Source of the DNA: Liolophura sinensis
Lineage: Eukaryota; Mollusca; Polyplacophora; Chitonida; Chitonidae
DNA: 64,000 nt
Assembly (NCBI RefSeq): GCF_032854445.1
Contig: NC_088302.1
Coordinates: forward strand, 49,070,046 to 49,134,045
Direction of reading: 5' to 3'
In this document: positions 11,281 to 23,930 of the stretch, piece by piece
Layout: each line of letters begins with the position of its first letter
Numbering within the stretch: position 1 is the first letter of the stretch
The notes under the pieces: model-generated
The model's input: the letters and a program-made list of their open reading frames with translations, nothing else
The model's database searches: none
Told to the model about the DNA's origin: nothing
Made by a program: the position numbers and the translations under genes

Positions 11281-14200
11281 CTAGAAAGAGGACACAGGGT
11301 AACTGGTCATTTAGAAAGGTATTAAACCCCACTTGACATTCATGGACAACAGATACAGGATGGATTGCAACAGTCGGGGTCTCTTTCATGTCCAGTGCGC
11401 GAACCTGCTCTAGAGTTCACATTGACACCGACCTATCCCCCAACTATTATGTTCATAAGTATGACGCCAGAGACTGAAATGCCCCACGCCCTTTGATACG
11501 CTGTGTCCTATTTTATGTTGGTTTTGTGAAGTCCTGATCTGCAAGTCGAAAGACTAGGCCGCAACCCTTTTCAGTGTTACGTAACCTTCGTAAATCGACA
11601 ACACTTCCTGGACAAATGACTGCAATCAGTACCACATTATATGGATTAAGCTGTCTCCGTTGTGCGGGTTGGGATGATTGTTCGTTTTTCACACTGCAAT
11701 CTAGCTTAACCAGAAGATTAGGCAAACACTGAATCTACACCCTTTTGCTTATGCTTTGAAGCAAAACACAGAATACAGATAAAGTTGGTGATATTTGTAT
11801 ATTAAACCTCAGTCACACGAATGTTCATTTCCAGTCACACCTTAAGCACTTTGTAGAAGTGGTATACAATGTGTTGGCTTCAGAACGTTTGCACGAGATG
11901 GAGACTACGGTACAGGAACAAAATGCAAAGTTATTATATAATGACATTGTAGCACGTCCCTGACATCTGTCAGCTACGCATATGCGACAAAGATGGGGTT
12001 GGCCCTAAAATCGATTTTTGAAAGTAAATGATACTGAATTACCTAGTAGGATTCAAGAACTCATTAAAATTTACTGTAACATGGCTGATGTGTTCATGCA
12101 AAGGTATGGTAGGGAAAATTTGTGTAGCAGTGAATGGGAATTCAACGACATTCACCCAAGGCAGACCGTTTCCGATGCGACATCGCCCAGAGCTCTTCCG
12201 GATTGCCAAGGCAATGGAATCATCGTGTAACTGTTGGGGAATTGCAGAACATGATAAACACTTGTCTTGATCGTAGATCCACTGGCAAGCATTGCATCAA
12301 ATAATATCAAACAGGTAATTAAGGGTTCATGCTGGAACGTGCTTGTAAATGAAGTTGGTCCTAGTTGATTGTAACTACAATGGAGACACCCGACTGAAAG
12401 ATGTTGCCATGGTAGTTACAGTCTATTTACGATACAGTAGCTTTACTGAAATGGACTTCCGTCATGATTAACTCGACCTTCAAATCAGCGTCCTGTGATG
12501 GCATTGCTGTAGTCTTTTTATCTTATGCTTTATCCCACATTTGCACCAGTGCAGTATTGACAAGGCCTTTGCCTGAGGTGGTATAATGGATATCATGTGG
12601 ATATAAATACGTCTTTAGCTATGACAGCCATATCACCAGACTTGTGCCTTTAACTAAAATTAGTAATACATCTGCTGACACCAGAGTTGTCTATTATGTT
12701 CAGACTAATGACCTTGTGACTGTATCGGATGCGTTATGGCGGCCGAAAGGTGTTACCTGAATGGTGTGCCTGAGTTTAGCTCCTGCATTACCACAGGGAT
12801 TTTCCGTCTGTTTATCTGGTCACATTAATCTTTGATTCACTATGCGTAGACTAGGTATGTATTCTGTCTGCGAAAGTTAGGAGCAGCGTTCACATGGCAT
12901 GTGGCTAATTCAGCCTGACAGAGCTCAAGTTAATTGAGACTAGGACTATTTTAAGAGGTGATAAATGCTTTGGTCTGTGGATTTTAGTGGGCGTTAGGCA
13001 AAAAAGAAACATGGGATCTAAAGTTGCACCGAGAATATAAATGGTTGCCGCTGACGTCGACATCCCCTTCGTGAGAGACGTGTTGTATGGGCTCTACCTG
13101 ATGGATAAGGCCTCTGCTCCTCTCTCTCAAAAGGATCTTGTAAATAGTGTGTTGGGGTCGGGGGATTATGTATGTACCCCCTGAACAAGATGAGAAGGAG
13201 CCACAGAGAACTGACCATATGTAGGAGCTAGGGCTTAGATCGCATTGTTTGGTATCCCGTTTTGCTGCTCCATGCTGTGTTTAACACATTGTGATGTTTG
13301 TTCAGATGGTGGAGCGGGAAGTGCTATATATTGAGTTACTGTGGCTTGTTACAGATTGGGAATGTCCATAAACTTGCAACCAGCCTTGGCTGCAGTTCTC
13401 TCACCCAGAGACAAGTGTAGACAGATTTGCTGATCAGAGTACTCCACCGGACAGAGGGTTGTAGATGGTGGACGTGCCCCCTATTTGAAAACTTGTACAA
13501 AAACAAGTTAGCGAACCGTAGGCAGGTTGGGCCCCTGGCCGGCACAAGTGCTCTCGGTTCCAGAGCTCCCTCTGCCTGTGTAGGTTCAAAAGAAAAAAAA
13601 CGTAGATACACACCATATTGAGACCATGTGTAGCTTGGAACAAGGCGCGACCCATTATGGAAGGTGTGGCTGCGAGCAGGCTTACGTACAAATGCTGTTC
13701 CCATGTAAGAAACTGCAGTTTCTTGATCGATTCGGTTTTGACCAAACTAAAACATCGGGTCAGTCCTCGATCTAACACGTCTTGGGGTTGGCTTCCTCTG
13801 ACCAAACGCCGCAGAATATATGGGTTTCTCTCTGCCTTCCGTTTCTCTCTGCCTTCCTCCCTGTTTGCGAACCCAGATCGACTGGTCTAGCACGTTAGCA
13901 GCTTCCCGTGTCCCTGGTGTCAAATCTTGTCGAAATTAATGAGGTTTTTGAGTCCGAATGGGTGCGTACAGAGCGCGCCGCTCCGCCGTGTTGTGAGGAA
14001 AGAGCCTAGTAACCCGAACTATGAACCGCCTTCACCCGCACATTGTGAACGAAGTAAGCAATGCTATTGACGCGAGCTCCCCGCTGTCCTTTCATTTCTA
14101 GAACGGAAGGCTTTTCGGTACGCTGATGGACAGGAGGTGTGTGTTTTTAACCGCTCATATGCGTCACTTTGAACACAAGACTATACCACTCATCGTGTAC

Positions 14201-15934
14201 AGGGTCAACGATTTCATCATGTTAACCTTTTTTCCTCTCAGCTATGGTTGAATGCGGTTTTTAGGAGTAATTAACCCGCTTTCCCATGCGAGGACGTTCC
14301 CCTGGTGTTTGCAAATGCATTGCAGTTTTAACATATACAGTCAAATATTCTCCAAACAGAGGACAATTTCTAGGGATACCGTACGAAAGTATGCCTTACT
14401 GATTTTCTTTCTGACTTTGCTATCAGTGATTTAAAAAGTGCTGCTCATTAAAACAATTTATAGCTTAAGTCGAAATGGAACTTTGTAGAAACACATGGTA
14501 TATCACAGCTCATGGCAGGTAGCATTCAAACACTCCACCGTTATAAACAGTTTCGGTCGTACAGTTATTTGTGTATACAGTCGGCATAAGACCTCATCAT
14601 TATGTTCCAGCTAAGTTCATACCTAGGCTGATCATCACTCATGGATTTGAATTCAGATGCTTAACCAATGTTCCGGTTCAGAGATTTGTTTAGTGTCAAG
14701 ATCGTCACAATTTTGGTTCCACAAGCTCCCAATTTCCTTTGAATTCCCATCAGCATCATCACAACTTTAAGCTGACCACTTTTGCCAAAACAAGTCGACT
14801 AGTTGGTCTAATTTTGTTTTGGCTCACACACTCGTTATCTCTTTAACTGAGTTCACAAGCTCACCTTAAACTCGGTTGCCAGTATTTCAGATACAGTTGT
14901 TTCGACCATTTGTTCTGATTCGCCCTTGTTATAAACGTGTTTGCTTTGGTTTTCAAGGTATAAGTGATCTGAAATTAATTGAGTTCACAAACCAACCATT
15001 AGTTCAGTTTTCAATTATAGGCCATCATCGTATGTTCAGAAACGTCAAATGCCTTTGTTTAAATTAAACAATCTCTTCACCAGTTGAAGTCAGTGCCATA
15101 CAGTGGTCACAAATTTGAATTCATAAGCTGACTTTGATCTCGATTGAAGTTGATGGGTAATTCTCATATCAGGTTCCAAAAGGTTATATAGGGGGTTCCT
15201 CAAAAGGAATCACATGAGCTTGAAGATTAAGTCAAAGGAAAACCAAGTCAGACATTGATTCCTTTCTGTTGTTACCCGGCACTTTCATTATTAGTGTCGA
15301 GTTTCGTTTTAACTTTTCAAACCCTTTTACTACTCAGCGCTTGACATATGCGTTTTAGTGGACACCCTTTGGTGCTGGTAATCTTTTTGAGGTTGTTTTA
15401 TGTGGCAAGTTTGAAGTTTGTGTGGGAATTCTAGTATATCATACGTTCTTTTGACACAGGGCATTCAAGGATCCTAGTTTTTTGACACTTTTGCTTCACA
15501 AGTGTGTAAACCAGAGGTATAGCAGCGTGGATGACCAGACACTTTTCGTGTATTCTCGTTTTGTAGTTCTTTATTAGTACCGGTGATTAATTGGGCAGTT
15601 CGTACAAGGCCAGAAATCCATCTATTCATACTGTTTGAAGTAGCCTTCTTCTCATAGTGTTTGATACGTCCAAGTTAACAGAGGAAAACTGCATTACAAT
15701 CATCTGAAATATTGAGAGCAGTTTTACAGGGCGATTATAAAGAGCTGAGACAACCTCAACTATAATCTGACATATATTTACTTTCAACACAGAGCACAGT
15801 TCTTTTGAAGTAAGAATCATGGGCTAATCGATACAACCATTTTAGGGCTAAGATAATCTAAAGTTACTATCACCAAACTTCATATATAGGTACACACTGC
15901 GTATTTTTTCTGCTTTATACTACATGTATTCGTT

Positions 15935-16010
15935 TCGACGAGCGGAACTCAGGACCTCCAGCACTAAGAGTTAACTCTTTAACGTTACACTGGACTATCA
16001 TCTACGGTCT
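15935..16010 (-). mobile_element. Degenerate tRNA-like SINE head
   Basis: On the minus strand there is an A-box-like TAGTCCAGTG, then a spacer with 'AACTCTTAGTGCTGGAGGTC' and a B-box-like CTGAGTTCC. This is the order of a tRNA-derived SINE promoter. No tRNA fold is intact, so it is not a functional tRNA gene. Confidence 0.35.
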
Positions 16011-16620
16011 GGCTGTCTTGCTCGGCTATCTGTGATTTGTGTGATCTCGGGCGAATCGTGAGGATTATTTTACTCGTTATAAACGTGATAGTTCTTGACC
16101 GACGGCGTCCTGGACGGAATCGCCTGTTATTCGCGTTCAAGGGGCTTTAAAACATTTCAAATGAATCTGACTAAGGTTGTGCGTCCTGGGTAGAGTTTAC
16201 AGAAGTTTATAGCCGCCATAATAACCCGAAGGTCCTCCGTTAAGCTCGAGTGCATGACCCACTATCGGCAGCGATAACTAATCTTGGCCGCCGTATATCA
16301 AACATGGGCCATTGGTGGCCGCAATATTCACTGGCGAAAAAACAGCTGATGTGTTGAAACATACAATCACATAGACAATATCACGTGTACACATTTCGGA
16401 CCACAGACTGCCTTTTGGGTATGATTTGTGAATCTTTGAGGGTTCAGTTCCTGGCACCATTACGAGAGGTTTTGTTCCTTTTCCTTCCAATTTTGTCCAT
16501 GGGCTTCCCGGCATGAACAATGTATGCACAAGGTCTGGAGGAACGTTAGATCTCCGAAACGTGTACGGTTTCCAAACCGTGTGATAATGTAGGCCAGTCT
16601 GTCTACGTACATCTACGTAC

Positions 16621-16669
16621 ATATATGTATATATATATATATATAATTTGATTTGATCGGTGTTTTACG

Positions 16670-16760
<91 letters not shown>
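16621..16760. repeat. (TA)n and (TG)n microsatellite with embedded SINE tail
   Basis: TA repeats at 16627-16645 and about 16672-16725 run into TG repeats at about 16726-16759. Between the TA blocks lies a family A SINE tail on the minus strand (16646-16672, ATTTGATTTGATCGGTG then TTTTACGCC). Confidence 0.9.
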
Positions 16761-16761
<1 letters not shown>

Positions 16762-19110
16762 ATGTATATAAATATATATGCGGCTTCGGACTGTCAGAGC
16801 TGGCAGCCGACTCTACGTTCACACCTCTCGTCGACCTTCTTACCACCAACCCTGTATATACGGTGATCAACACACACCGACAGGGAGAAAGAGAGGAAGT
16901 CTGTTTTTATGCGCACACAAAGGGTTCCCATTAGAAAAGAAATAGATCAGTTCTGGTTAAACAAGGCGGCTTTTGTGTCGTCGTGTTTTCTGGTGGTTGT
17001 AGTTAACAGATATTAACAGTTGACTGGCTCTATGAAGCCAGTGATACGTCTTGCGGCCTTAATTGTTCTCTGCGTGATAAAACCAGTCGATTCAATATAC
17101 TTGTGCAATAACTGACACCAAACATAACGTGCGCATAATGAGAACGTGTAAGTCTTTCAGATCGTATCAGCTCCTGTAACAAATTTAAACGTTGACGACA
17201 AATGGCTCTTTAGAAAGCCAATCGCCCAGATTCACCAAAGATTTGTCGAAAATGCATAGCTAAAATTTTAGTGTATTCTCATATGCACTATAGTTGAGTT
17301 TTTTTTCAGAGCACGATTTGACAAACATTTTATTAAAATTTAACATTTTGACGGAAAAGAATATACCCGACAAGTCAGTTTTATGAAAGTTGGAAATGTG
17401 CCCCCAAAAAATTGTCTTTCCTGTTTTGTGTGCTATTTTATGCCACTGAAGGCCTTTCCGCGCGGAGTGAAACTCTTTCGCGGGCTTTGCGAATTTTGTA
17501 GTCACTATTTTTTCTACAGTGCGAAGAATTAATGAGGAGTGAAATTATTATATTTTAATGGGCTACCATATATAGCCAGAAGCTCTCCATAGACGTGGCT
17601 GTTGTTCTACGACGGTGGAAAAAGGCCTTCCATGGGCTCCCAGGTAAAAAAGAAAACAGCAAATATTATCAAGATAAGGTTTTGAATCCGAAAGAGCTAA
17701 ATCTTTCTTTTCGCTAGATTGTATTTTTCCTTTGTCTTTTGTTTTCCACAAAGTCATAAATCTTCTTTGTGGAAACTTACCAATTAACTTAGTCGGATAT
17801 ACACGGGTAATAAACACATACAGATATTTAGATTCCTAAAAAACACTTCTGCGTGGTTTCATTGGATGAAATTATTGGCCAAATTTCCCAATTATCCTAA
17901 CATTGTTATCCTCTAGAAGGAAAATTACAAGTAATGTTACGTAACGGGGCATGTTAGTCAGAGGGGATTACAAAGCGATCGCATGTTAATTGTGCTTGGT
18001 GATGGGTGGTTCCAGCCTCTTACTTCTTCGCAGGAACATCCCGCCATTAGCATTGACGTAGGTCAGCTATATGTCAATTTCACCAGCTTTTCTTCAGGCC
18101 CAATCTAACGGCGTTCAGCAAATAACCTAACGCCAACACCTTTCACTTAATGTATGCTTATGCCCGGTAGATGCTCGCTTCGTCAAGTGGCAGCCAGCTT
18201 GTTTTATATTCCCATTCATCATATCTCTCTTACAAAGGCCGACTGGAGAATGGAAATTGCGGTATTTTTTTTCAACACTCTCCGCTCGAGAAATTGAGCG
18301 CATCAGCTTCGTCGTCACACCACTGAAGTTAAGATATCTACAGATTCTCCGAACTTGCTGATAAACAGACGTGTCCGTGCCGTCAAAAAAAAAAGGCCGG
18401 ACAGAAACCTGTTTGCAAACCAGTCGACTGAATCTAGTGTAATTTGTATTGAAGCAAAGTCGTCAGTGCCTATAATTACCGCAGTAATTGATGGCCCGAC
18501 TCCGGTGGAAATGCCTTTACTGCTTATCTTATTGCGTGGGCTCGCCTCGTTGACCATTCAGTGTTACCTCGGAACAAAAATATGAATATCAGTTGATAAC
18601 GGAAAGGCAAATTAAACCTTTTGTTACTTTCTTAGCGAAGGCCACTACAAAACTGCATACCAAAGGAGCATAATTATACGGATGTGATTTGTGGAATTCA
18701 GAGTTAGAATGTGATTCGGGGCGACTTAATGAATCATTAGTTACGTTTAAGTTTTTGAAGTTATTTTTTTCACTGCTAAATAAGCAATTTCATAATTAAA
18801 AAGAAAACAGATAAAAGTTATGCTGAGCGAACTGATGTCAGTCCATGACGATTGTTTATGGCTTGTAACTTTCAAATGATTTGAACTAAACTGTAAACTT
18901 AAGAAATTTCAGTCTGGCAAAAATTGTTGTTCTTCAACATTCTTAGTTATTTTTGTTTATGTTTTAAATTATATGACTCGTTACTCTTCGATAGGGTTCG
19001 TTTTACACGAAAAGCTGATTATCTGTTATTATTGTTAAAGTGGTACTCTTTGTTTATGTTCCCCATAATCTTCAAATGATTTCCACATATAATAGATAAT
19101 GTCACTGTTT
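16761..19110. other. Intergenic DNA, nothing recognised
   Basis: No open frame above about 85 codons resembles a protein family. No tandem repeat or RNA gene was seen. Confidence 0.5.
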
Positions 19111-19245
19111 TCATTTATTTCATTGATTGCTTAACGCCATACCGATTTTAAATCAAAATGGTGGTCAAATTTATTGGATGAGAAAACTGAAATGCCCGGC
19201 TTAACCACCGACACTTGGCAAGTTACATTCGGACTTTGTAACTCG
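19111..19245 (-). mobile_element. SINE fragment, family B
   Basis: Reading the minus strand: GTAACTTGCCAAGTGTCGGT, then GGTTAAGCCGGGCATTTCAG and a tail TATGGCGTTAAGCAATCAAT. The order matches the family B copies at 21.8 and 52.4 kb (AGCTTGCCAAATGTTGGTGG ... GGCGTTAAACA). Degenerate. Confidence 0.55.
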
Positions 19246-20879
19246 TGGTATAGCATACAGGCCCTATATTGTGGACGACAATTGATCTTCGGTGGTCATT
19301 TGACTGTACAGGCGATCCCATAAAATGCGGCGCTGTGGGCCACATACATTGTAACCAAGATCCCACGGACAACGAGTGCGCGTGAACTATATTTACTGTG
19401 TCTGTTTTGTTACATAACATAATTGACCGCGTTTTCTGGACATTATCAATGTTCATTATATACCTACAGTAAATTAGGTTCGCCAATTTGAAAGGGATTT
19501 CGTGAGGCCAGAAGACACCGGTAAATAATCGAATGAAAGCTATGGTTGTGACGTCACGACTTGAACAAACTTTCGTGTGAAACCCGTATCATTCTGGCAA
19601 ATTGCTCCCTGTATTTTCTACGTAACAGAATCAGGTACAGGGGAAATTCATCTATGAGGGTATAGTTTAGTCTCTCAAAACTAAAGGTCTCTCACAACTG
19701 CAGTTCGGTTTAAAGCTTCTCCACTATTCATCCGTCAACATCCCTGGCAACTGTAAATGTATCATCGCTATCACTCAAATGCATCCAACCTGCTTCTGTA
19801 ACAGCGCATCAGTCAACAGCTAGTCAAACGGTAAATCCGTCACTCCGACCGTACACAAGAGGACGTGTACAGGGTTTAATGGCTGGTTTGTTTGCTGAAG
19901 GCTTCGGCATTCTGCATTCTTTTAGGAGCAGCTTTCCTCTGCCATATACACTAGGAATCATCAACTTGTGTTTAATCTGTGTTTCTGTGCAACGCCAATT
20001 TGAGGCTACAAACAGAGAAACAGTTCCGAAAAGGTCAACTATGAAATTGCCAGGAAATAATAAACAACGCTGAATATGATGTTGACTTTGAACTTTGACC
20101 TGTGCGATGATTGGTTGACAGCTAGTGACCGTACTGGCCCCGGTGGCTCGGCTCGCTCCCAGGCTATATATCTGCACAATCTCTGACGCGATGGCTGATA
20201 AACGGAGAGCTGGCGGGCGTCACTTTTGTGTGAAACCAATCACAGCTTCATGATATACTCCAGAGATAGCGAGCGAGGTGAGGGAAATGACACAACGCTC
20301 GCACAACACAATCACATACCTCTAAATGGGCTGGGGCGAAAACGTTTTGTCTACGAACTTTTGTAATAGCCAATTACGTCTAACGTACAAAAGTGCATCG
20401 AGGTGTATATTTTGCAGAAAATGAGATGTATAATCTTGTCCATATATATATATTTCTGTTGATATGAGCTTCCTTTAAAGTTTAGTTCGAATTGAATGCT
20501 TCAAAAAATTTTGTGTCTGTAAAAGTATCAGCAGTTCAATTTATATACAGACAATTTACGAACGCAATTATTTATTGTATACAAAATCAGATGTTCACCG
20601 CGGATACACAAAAAGGCACAGAGACTATGTGTGAAGTGTACACTGTGACAGCCCCCCCTCCCCGAATATGTTTGCACAATCCCCATTTTCCAATTGTACA
20701 AATTTTGCATTTTTGGTACATAGATGTGTATGAATGCATGCAGTAGATTTTAGTTTCGTAAAAATAAAACCTATGTAAATGAGCAATTATAGGTTTTCAA
20801 GGGTGTGTGGGTTAAAGTCGCCCTTTTATCTCTTAATTGTCGTACAGTATCATGGAGAAAAAAATGTCGTTTTTGACAG

Positions 20880-21278
20880 TTAAGGATTGAAGCCACACCT
20901 TCTAATGAGATATACATTCATACTCGTCTCTATCCGCGATTTTTCAACATCCATATTGTATAATCTGTAAAAATCATTCAATACATCTGCATATGGAAAT
21001 AGCCTGGTGCATTGTTGTAGTTTCTGATCGAGCTCTTCAGTGAATTCTCCGGATAATCGAAACAACGAAAGACGAAGATGTTGCGCGCTTGAATTTAGCT
21101 CGTTTTGAAGTGGAAGATTAATAGCGTGCAGTGCACCAGCAAGTTTGCATGACTGGAGTCTATTTTGATGCCATGATTGCTTGAAAGCAGTGTATTTATA
21201 TATATGACTGTTTGATATGAACTTGTTGTAGATTGTGTTATACGTGAGTATGCAGGTAGTGATAGAGAGGTGCTCCAC
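20880..21278 (-). CDS. Unidentified 132-codon open frame
   Basis: A frame I do not recognise. The C-terminal half looks amphipathic and protein-like (LSLFRLSGEFTEELDQKLQQ, LFPYADVLNDFYRLYNMD), the N-terminal part less so. No splice partner, signal peptide or known motif was found. It may be a chance frame or one exon of a lineage-specific gene. Confidence 0.2.
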   Translation of the reverse strand: MEHLSITTCILTYNTIYNKFISNSHIYKYTAFKQSWHQNRLQSCKLAGALHAINLPLQNELNSSAQHLRLSLFRLSGEFTEELDQKLQQCTRLFPYADVLNDFYRLYNMDVEKSRIETSMNVYLIRRCGFNP

Positions 21279-21454
21279 ATTTGCATTAAAGCGATTGGAT
21301 CATTGAAAGAACACGAATTCCGTATATGAGAACAACAATATACAGATGAATGTACCGATACTTGCTCACTCGTAACCAGGGGGTTTATAGAAGCTTTGTG
21401 TACCTTCAGTCTCGCCTTTGGCCTGTTTAGTTTCCCAAGAATTCAACGTTCGTT

Positions 21455-21705
21455 TTATTTGATTGATTGATTGGTGTTTTCACGCCATACTCAAGAATAT
21501 TTCATTTTCGACGGCGGCCAGCATTATGATGGGAAGAAACCGGCCTGAGCTCGGGGGAAACCCACGACCAACTGCAGGTTGCTGTCAGACCTCCCCACGC
21601 ACGGCCAGAGAGGAAGACAGCATGAGATGGACTTGAATTCAAAGCGGGAGGCCCATTGGTCATTGCGCCGCGCTGGCGTGCTAATGCACTCGGCCATGGA
21701 AGCTG
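21455..21705 (-). mobile_element. SINE, family A, near full length
   Basis: The minus strand reads from a tRNA-like head (CCATGGCCGAGTGCATTAGC) through the body to the tail GAATATTCTTGAGTATGGCG with minor changes. It parallels the copies at 32.65 and 47.6 kb. Two frames overlapping it (21502-21907) are shadows of the element. Confidence 0.85.
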
Positions 21706-21784
21706 TTTCAACGTTTATGACAATGTTCATAGAACGTTGATGCCAAAAAGCGGCCCTTGTTTGGCCCTTTGTGCAGCCTAACAT

Positions 21785-21968
21785 TCGCGGAAGACCACTT
21801 GGTGTGCATATCTCTACGTCACATGTGAGAAAGTTTGTCGGTAGCTTGCCAAATGTTGGTGGTTTACCACATAAACTCTGCTTGCTCTCCACAGATAAAA
21901 CTGTCATTGTAAAATAAATGAAAACTTCTTGAATGCGGCGTTAAACATTAATCAAATGAATAAATATT
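21785..21968 (+). mobile_element. SINE, family B
   Basis: Contains GTAGCTTGCCAAATGTTGGT, a 'CTCTCCACAGATAAAACTG' block and the tail CTTGAATGCGGCGTTAAACA followed by TTAATCAAATGAATAAATA. The tail resembles that of family A, so the two families may share a LINE partner (inference). Confidence 0.65.
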
Positions 21969-22310
21969 TGTACAATTTGATGTCTTTATATTTAAGTGCA
22001 CAAACATGACTCAGATCAATATATATTTCGATATCTGTGAATGAGTATTTACCCTGAGAGAAGCACACTGGCACTGCCATTGTACACAGTAGATTTCATG
22101 ACGGGTGTTTTCACAATAGAATGTGACATGTTTATCGCTACTGATGTCTAATCAGTCGACCATTCATAGATCCGTCAGCGTGTACTTGTGTCAGCGCTGC
22201 ACACGTGTTTGTGACGAGGGGAGTCGGCTTAGAGGGCGGCGATGCTGTGAACGGGGGCGCTCTCCTTCACAGATATTATCTTGAACGTTTTGTATAACAC
22301 TACATTTCTC

Positions 22311-22334
22311 ACCCCCCACCCCACCCCCCATCCC
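22311..22334 (-). repeat. G-quadruplex-type tract (minus strand)
   Basis: On the minus strand: GGGA, T, GGGGGG, T, GGGG, T, GGGGGG. There are four G runs of at least three with one- or two-base loops, a strong match to the quadruplex pattern. Biological role unknown. Confidence 0.6.
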
Positions 22335-23318
22335 TATAATGCACAGAGGAGCTACATGAGAGGACACAGTTACTCCAAATGAAATAATGTTGGCTGTTGC
22401 TGTAAAAAAAAATGCTCTTTTGCGGTGGCAGAGCACAAAGGTTACATTCTTGCCAGTAAAGAAAAGTCCGAATGTAACAAGCATCATTCCACTTCAGTTC
22501 ACGTTTTCCTAATGTAATTTAGCCACGGAATTCGTGCTGGATTTGTTCGCTTAATGTTTTGTTCTTTTCAGCAAATCAAATTAGAGTTTCCAAACTCACG
22601 AACTTCATTAGTACAAACTTTTGGCAAACTTCTGGCCAGTTTGGTCATAATAAGCAACATACAGGACACGTTCTCAATGTCTTCAGTCACCGAAGGCGAT
22701 AGAGTACGGATGATGTTAAAGTAAGGGTGTCGCTCAGGCGGTGGAGACCATGCACTGTGATTGGCATCGCATAACGGCTGAGACTTTATTAGGAAAACAG
22801 CTTGACTCGGGTCGACAACCCGACTTGGCCACCTTCCATACGTCTCAAATTTGGCAGATTTAACTCTCAGCAACAGTTTATTTTCTTCTGTGTCTTATTT
22901 CGTGCGGTGTTTTCTTAACATAGTTTAAGCTGGTTGTATTGCGTGAAGACGGCGCGGCTGCACGACCTTCACGACAGAAATCAAGGTTAAGCTGAGAGGC
23001 AGAGAATTTGCTTAGTTATCTCTTGGAGATATGTACTTTCAAATCTATTTCTGAACTTGAGGAAAAGCCTAAAGGTTGCTACCGACGAAAAAACGGTAAA
23101 AGTCGAGAAATGAAGCAAAAGTCCGTGATGACTAAATCTGGCTGGAACATTGGATTTGCAGGTTAATAGGCCTTCCTCGGAGAGAGAAGGGTTAAACCGG
23201 GCAACAGCTGCAAAAGATGGTTCACGTTGGAGGAAAAAAGCCCGTCCACTTCTGGAAATTCGCTTTGAGAAACTAAGAGGCGGCTGGTATCCCAGGGACT
23301 GCTACTGATGTATAGACG

Positions 23319-23930
23319 TCATGCAATCATACAGTATGAACCCGACGTAAGGAAGATGATAGGAGTTTTTGCGTTACTGCTTGGGTTGAACGTTTCGGAC
23401 CCACTGAGTCGGGAGAATAGCTTGGTCGTCGAATTACCCAGAGACCCAGCCTTGGCCAGAAGCTTGTGTCTAGAAAACTTAACGACTATGTAACCGAATA
23501 AGAAAGTCTTATTATCTTTGCTTGACTGGCGCGGGGCAGAGCTAAGTCCCAATACATTACTGACGTGACCGACAGGATTCCAGAACGGCTTTTTTTTACA
23601 AAGCCATGATAAAACCTTAATTTGAAATAGAAAACTCTGGATAATGACAGAGCATTGCCTAGGCCCTGAAATAGAAGTTCGATTAAAAGCCCTATCATCG
23701 TGGCGGATTAGGAATTCAGACGAGAAGAGAAGATCCCTGTTTGTTTCCAATCCGGGACCGTCTAAAGATCTAAGAGCTACTATACTAACGCATCCAGCTG
23801 TGACGGATCGCAAACCAGACCTATATAATGACTGTATATAATATCTGATTCGATTAAATGAGGGTGCAGTGACCGTGTGATGTATGGCGCAGTTGGTGAC
23901 GCTCTCCACGCTAAGGTGTACCGTGCACAA
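23319..23930 (-). CDS. Unidentified 203-codon open frame
   Basis: The longest non-repetitive frame outside the two genes. I see no domain, signal peptide, transmembrane helix or repeat. Its composition looks mixed rather than clearly protein-like. A frame this long is somewhat unusual by chance in DNA of this composition, but one such frame in 64 kb is not proof of coding. Confidence 0.15.
   Translation of the reverse strand: MCTVHLSVESVTNCAIHHTVTAPSFNRIRYYIQSLYRSGLRSVTAGCVSIVALRSLDGPGLETNRDLLFSSEFLIRHDDRAFNRTSISGPRQCSVIIQSFLFQIKVLSWLCKKKPFWNPVGHVSNVLGLSSAPRQSSKDNKTFLFGYIVVKFSRHKLLAKAGSLGNSTTKLFSRLSGSETFNPSSNAKTPIIFLTSGSYCMIA

Larger units (their letters stand above)
9661..16620. other. Intergenic DNA, no gene recognised
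   Basis: Open frames here are all under 125 codons and show no family resemblance. Apart from the simple repeats and the tRNA-like fragment listed separately, I recognise nothing. Confidence 0.55.

Noticed and set aside
13336-13805. Two overlapping minus-strand frames of about 122 codons
   Set aside because: Overlap each other in different frames, no recognisable motif; likely chance.
16613-16934. Frames with Ile-Tyr and Cys-Val runs
   Set aside because: Translation of TA and TG microsatellites.
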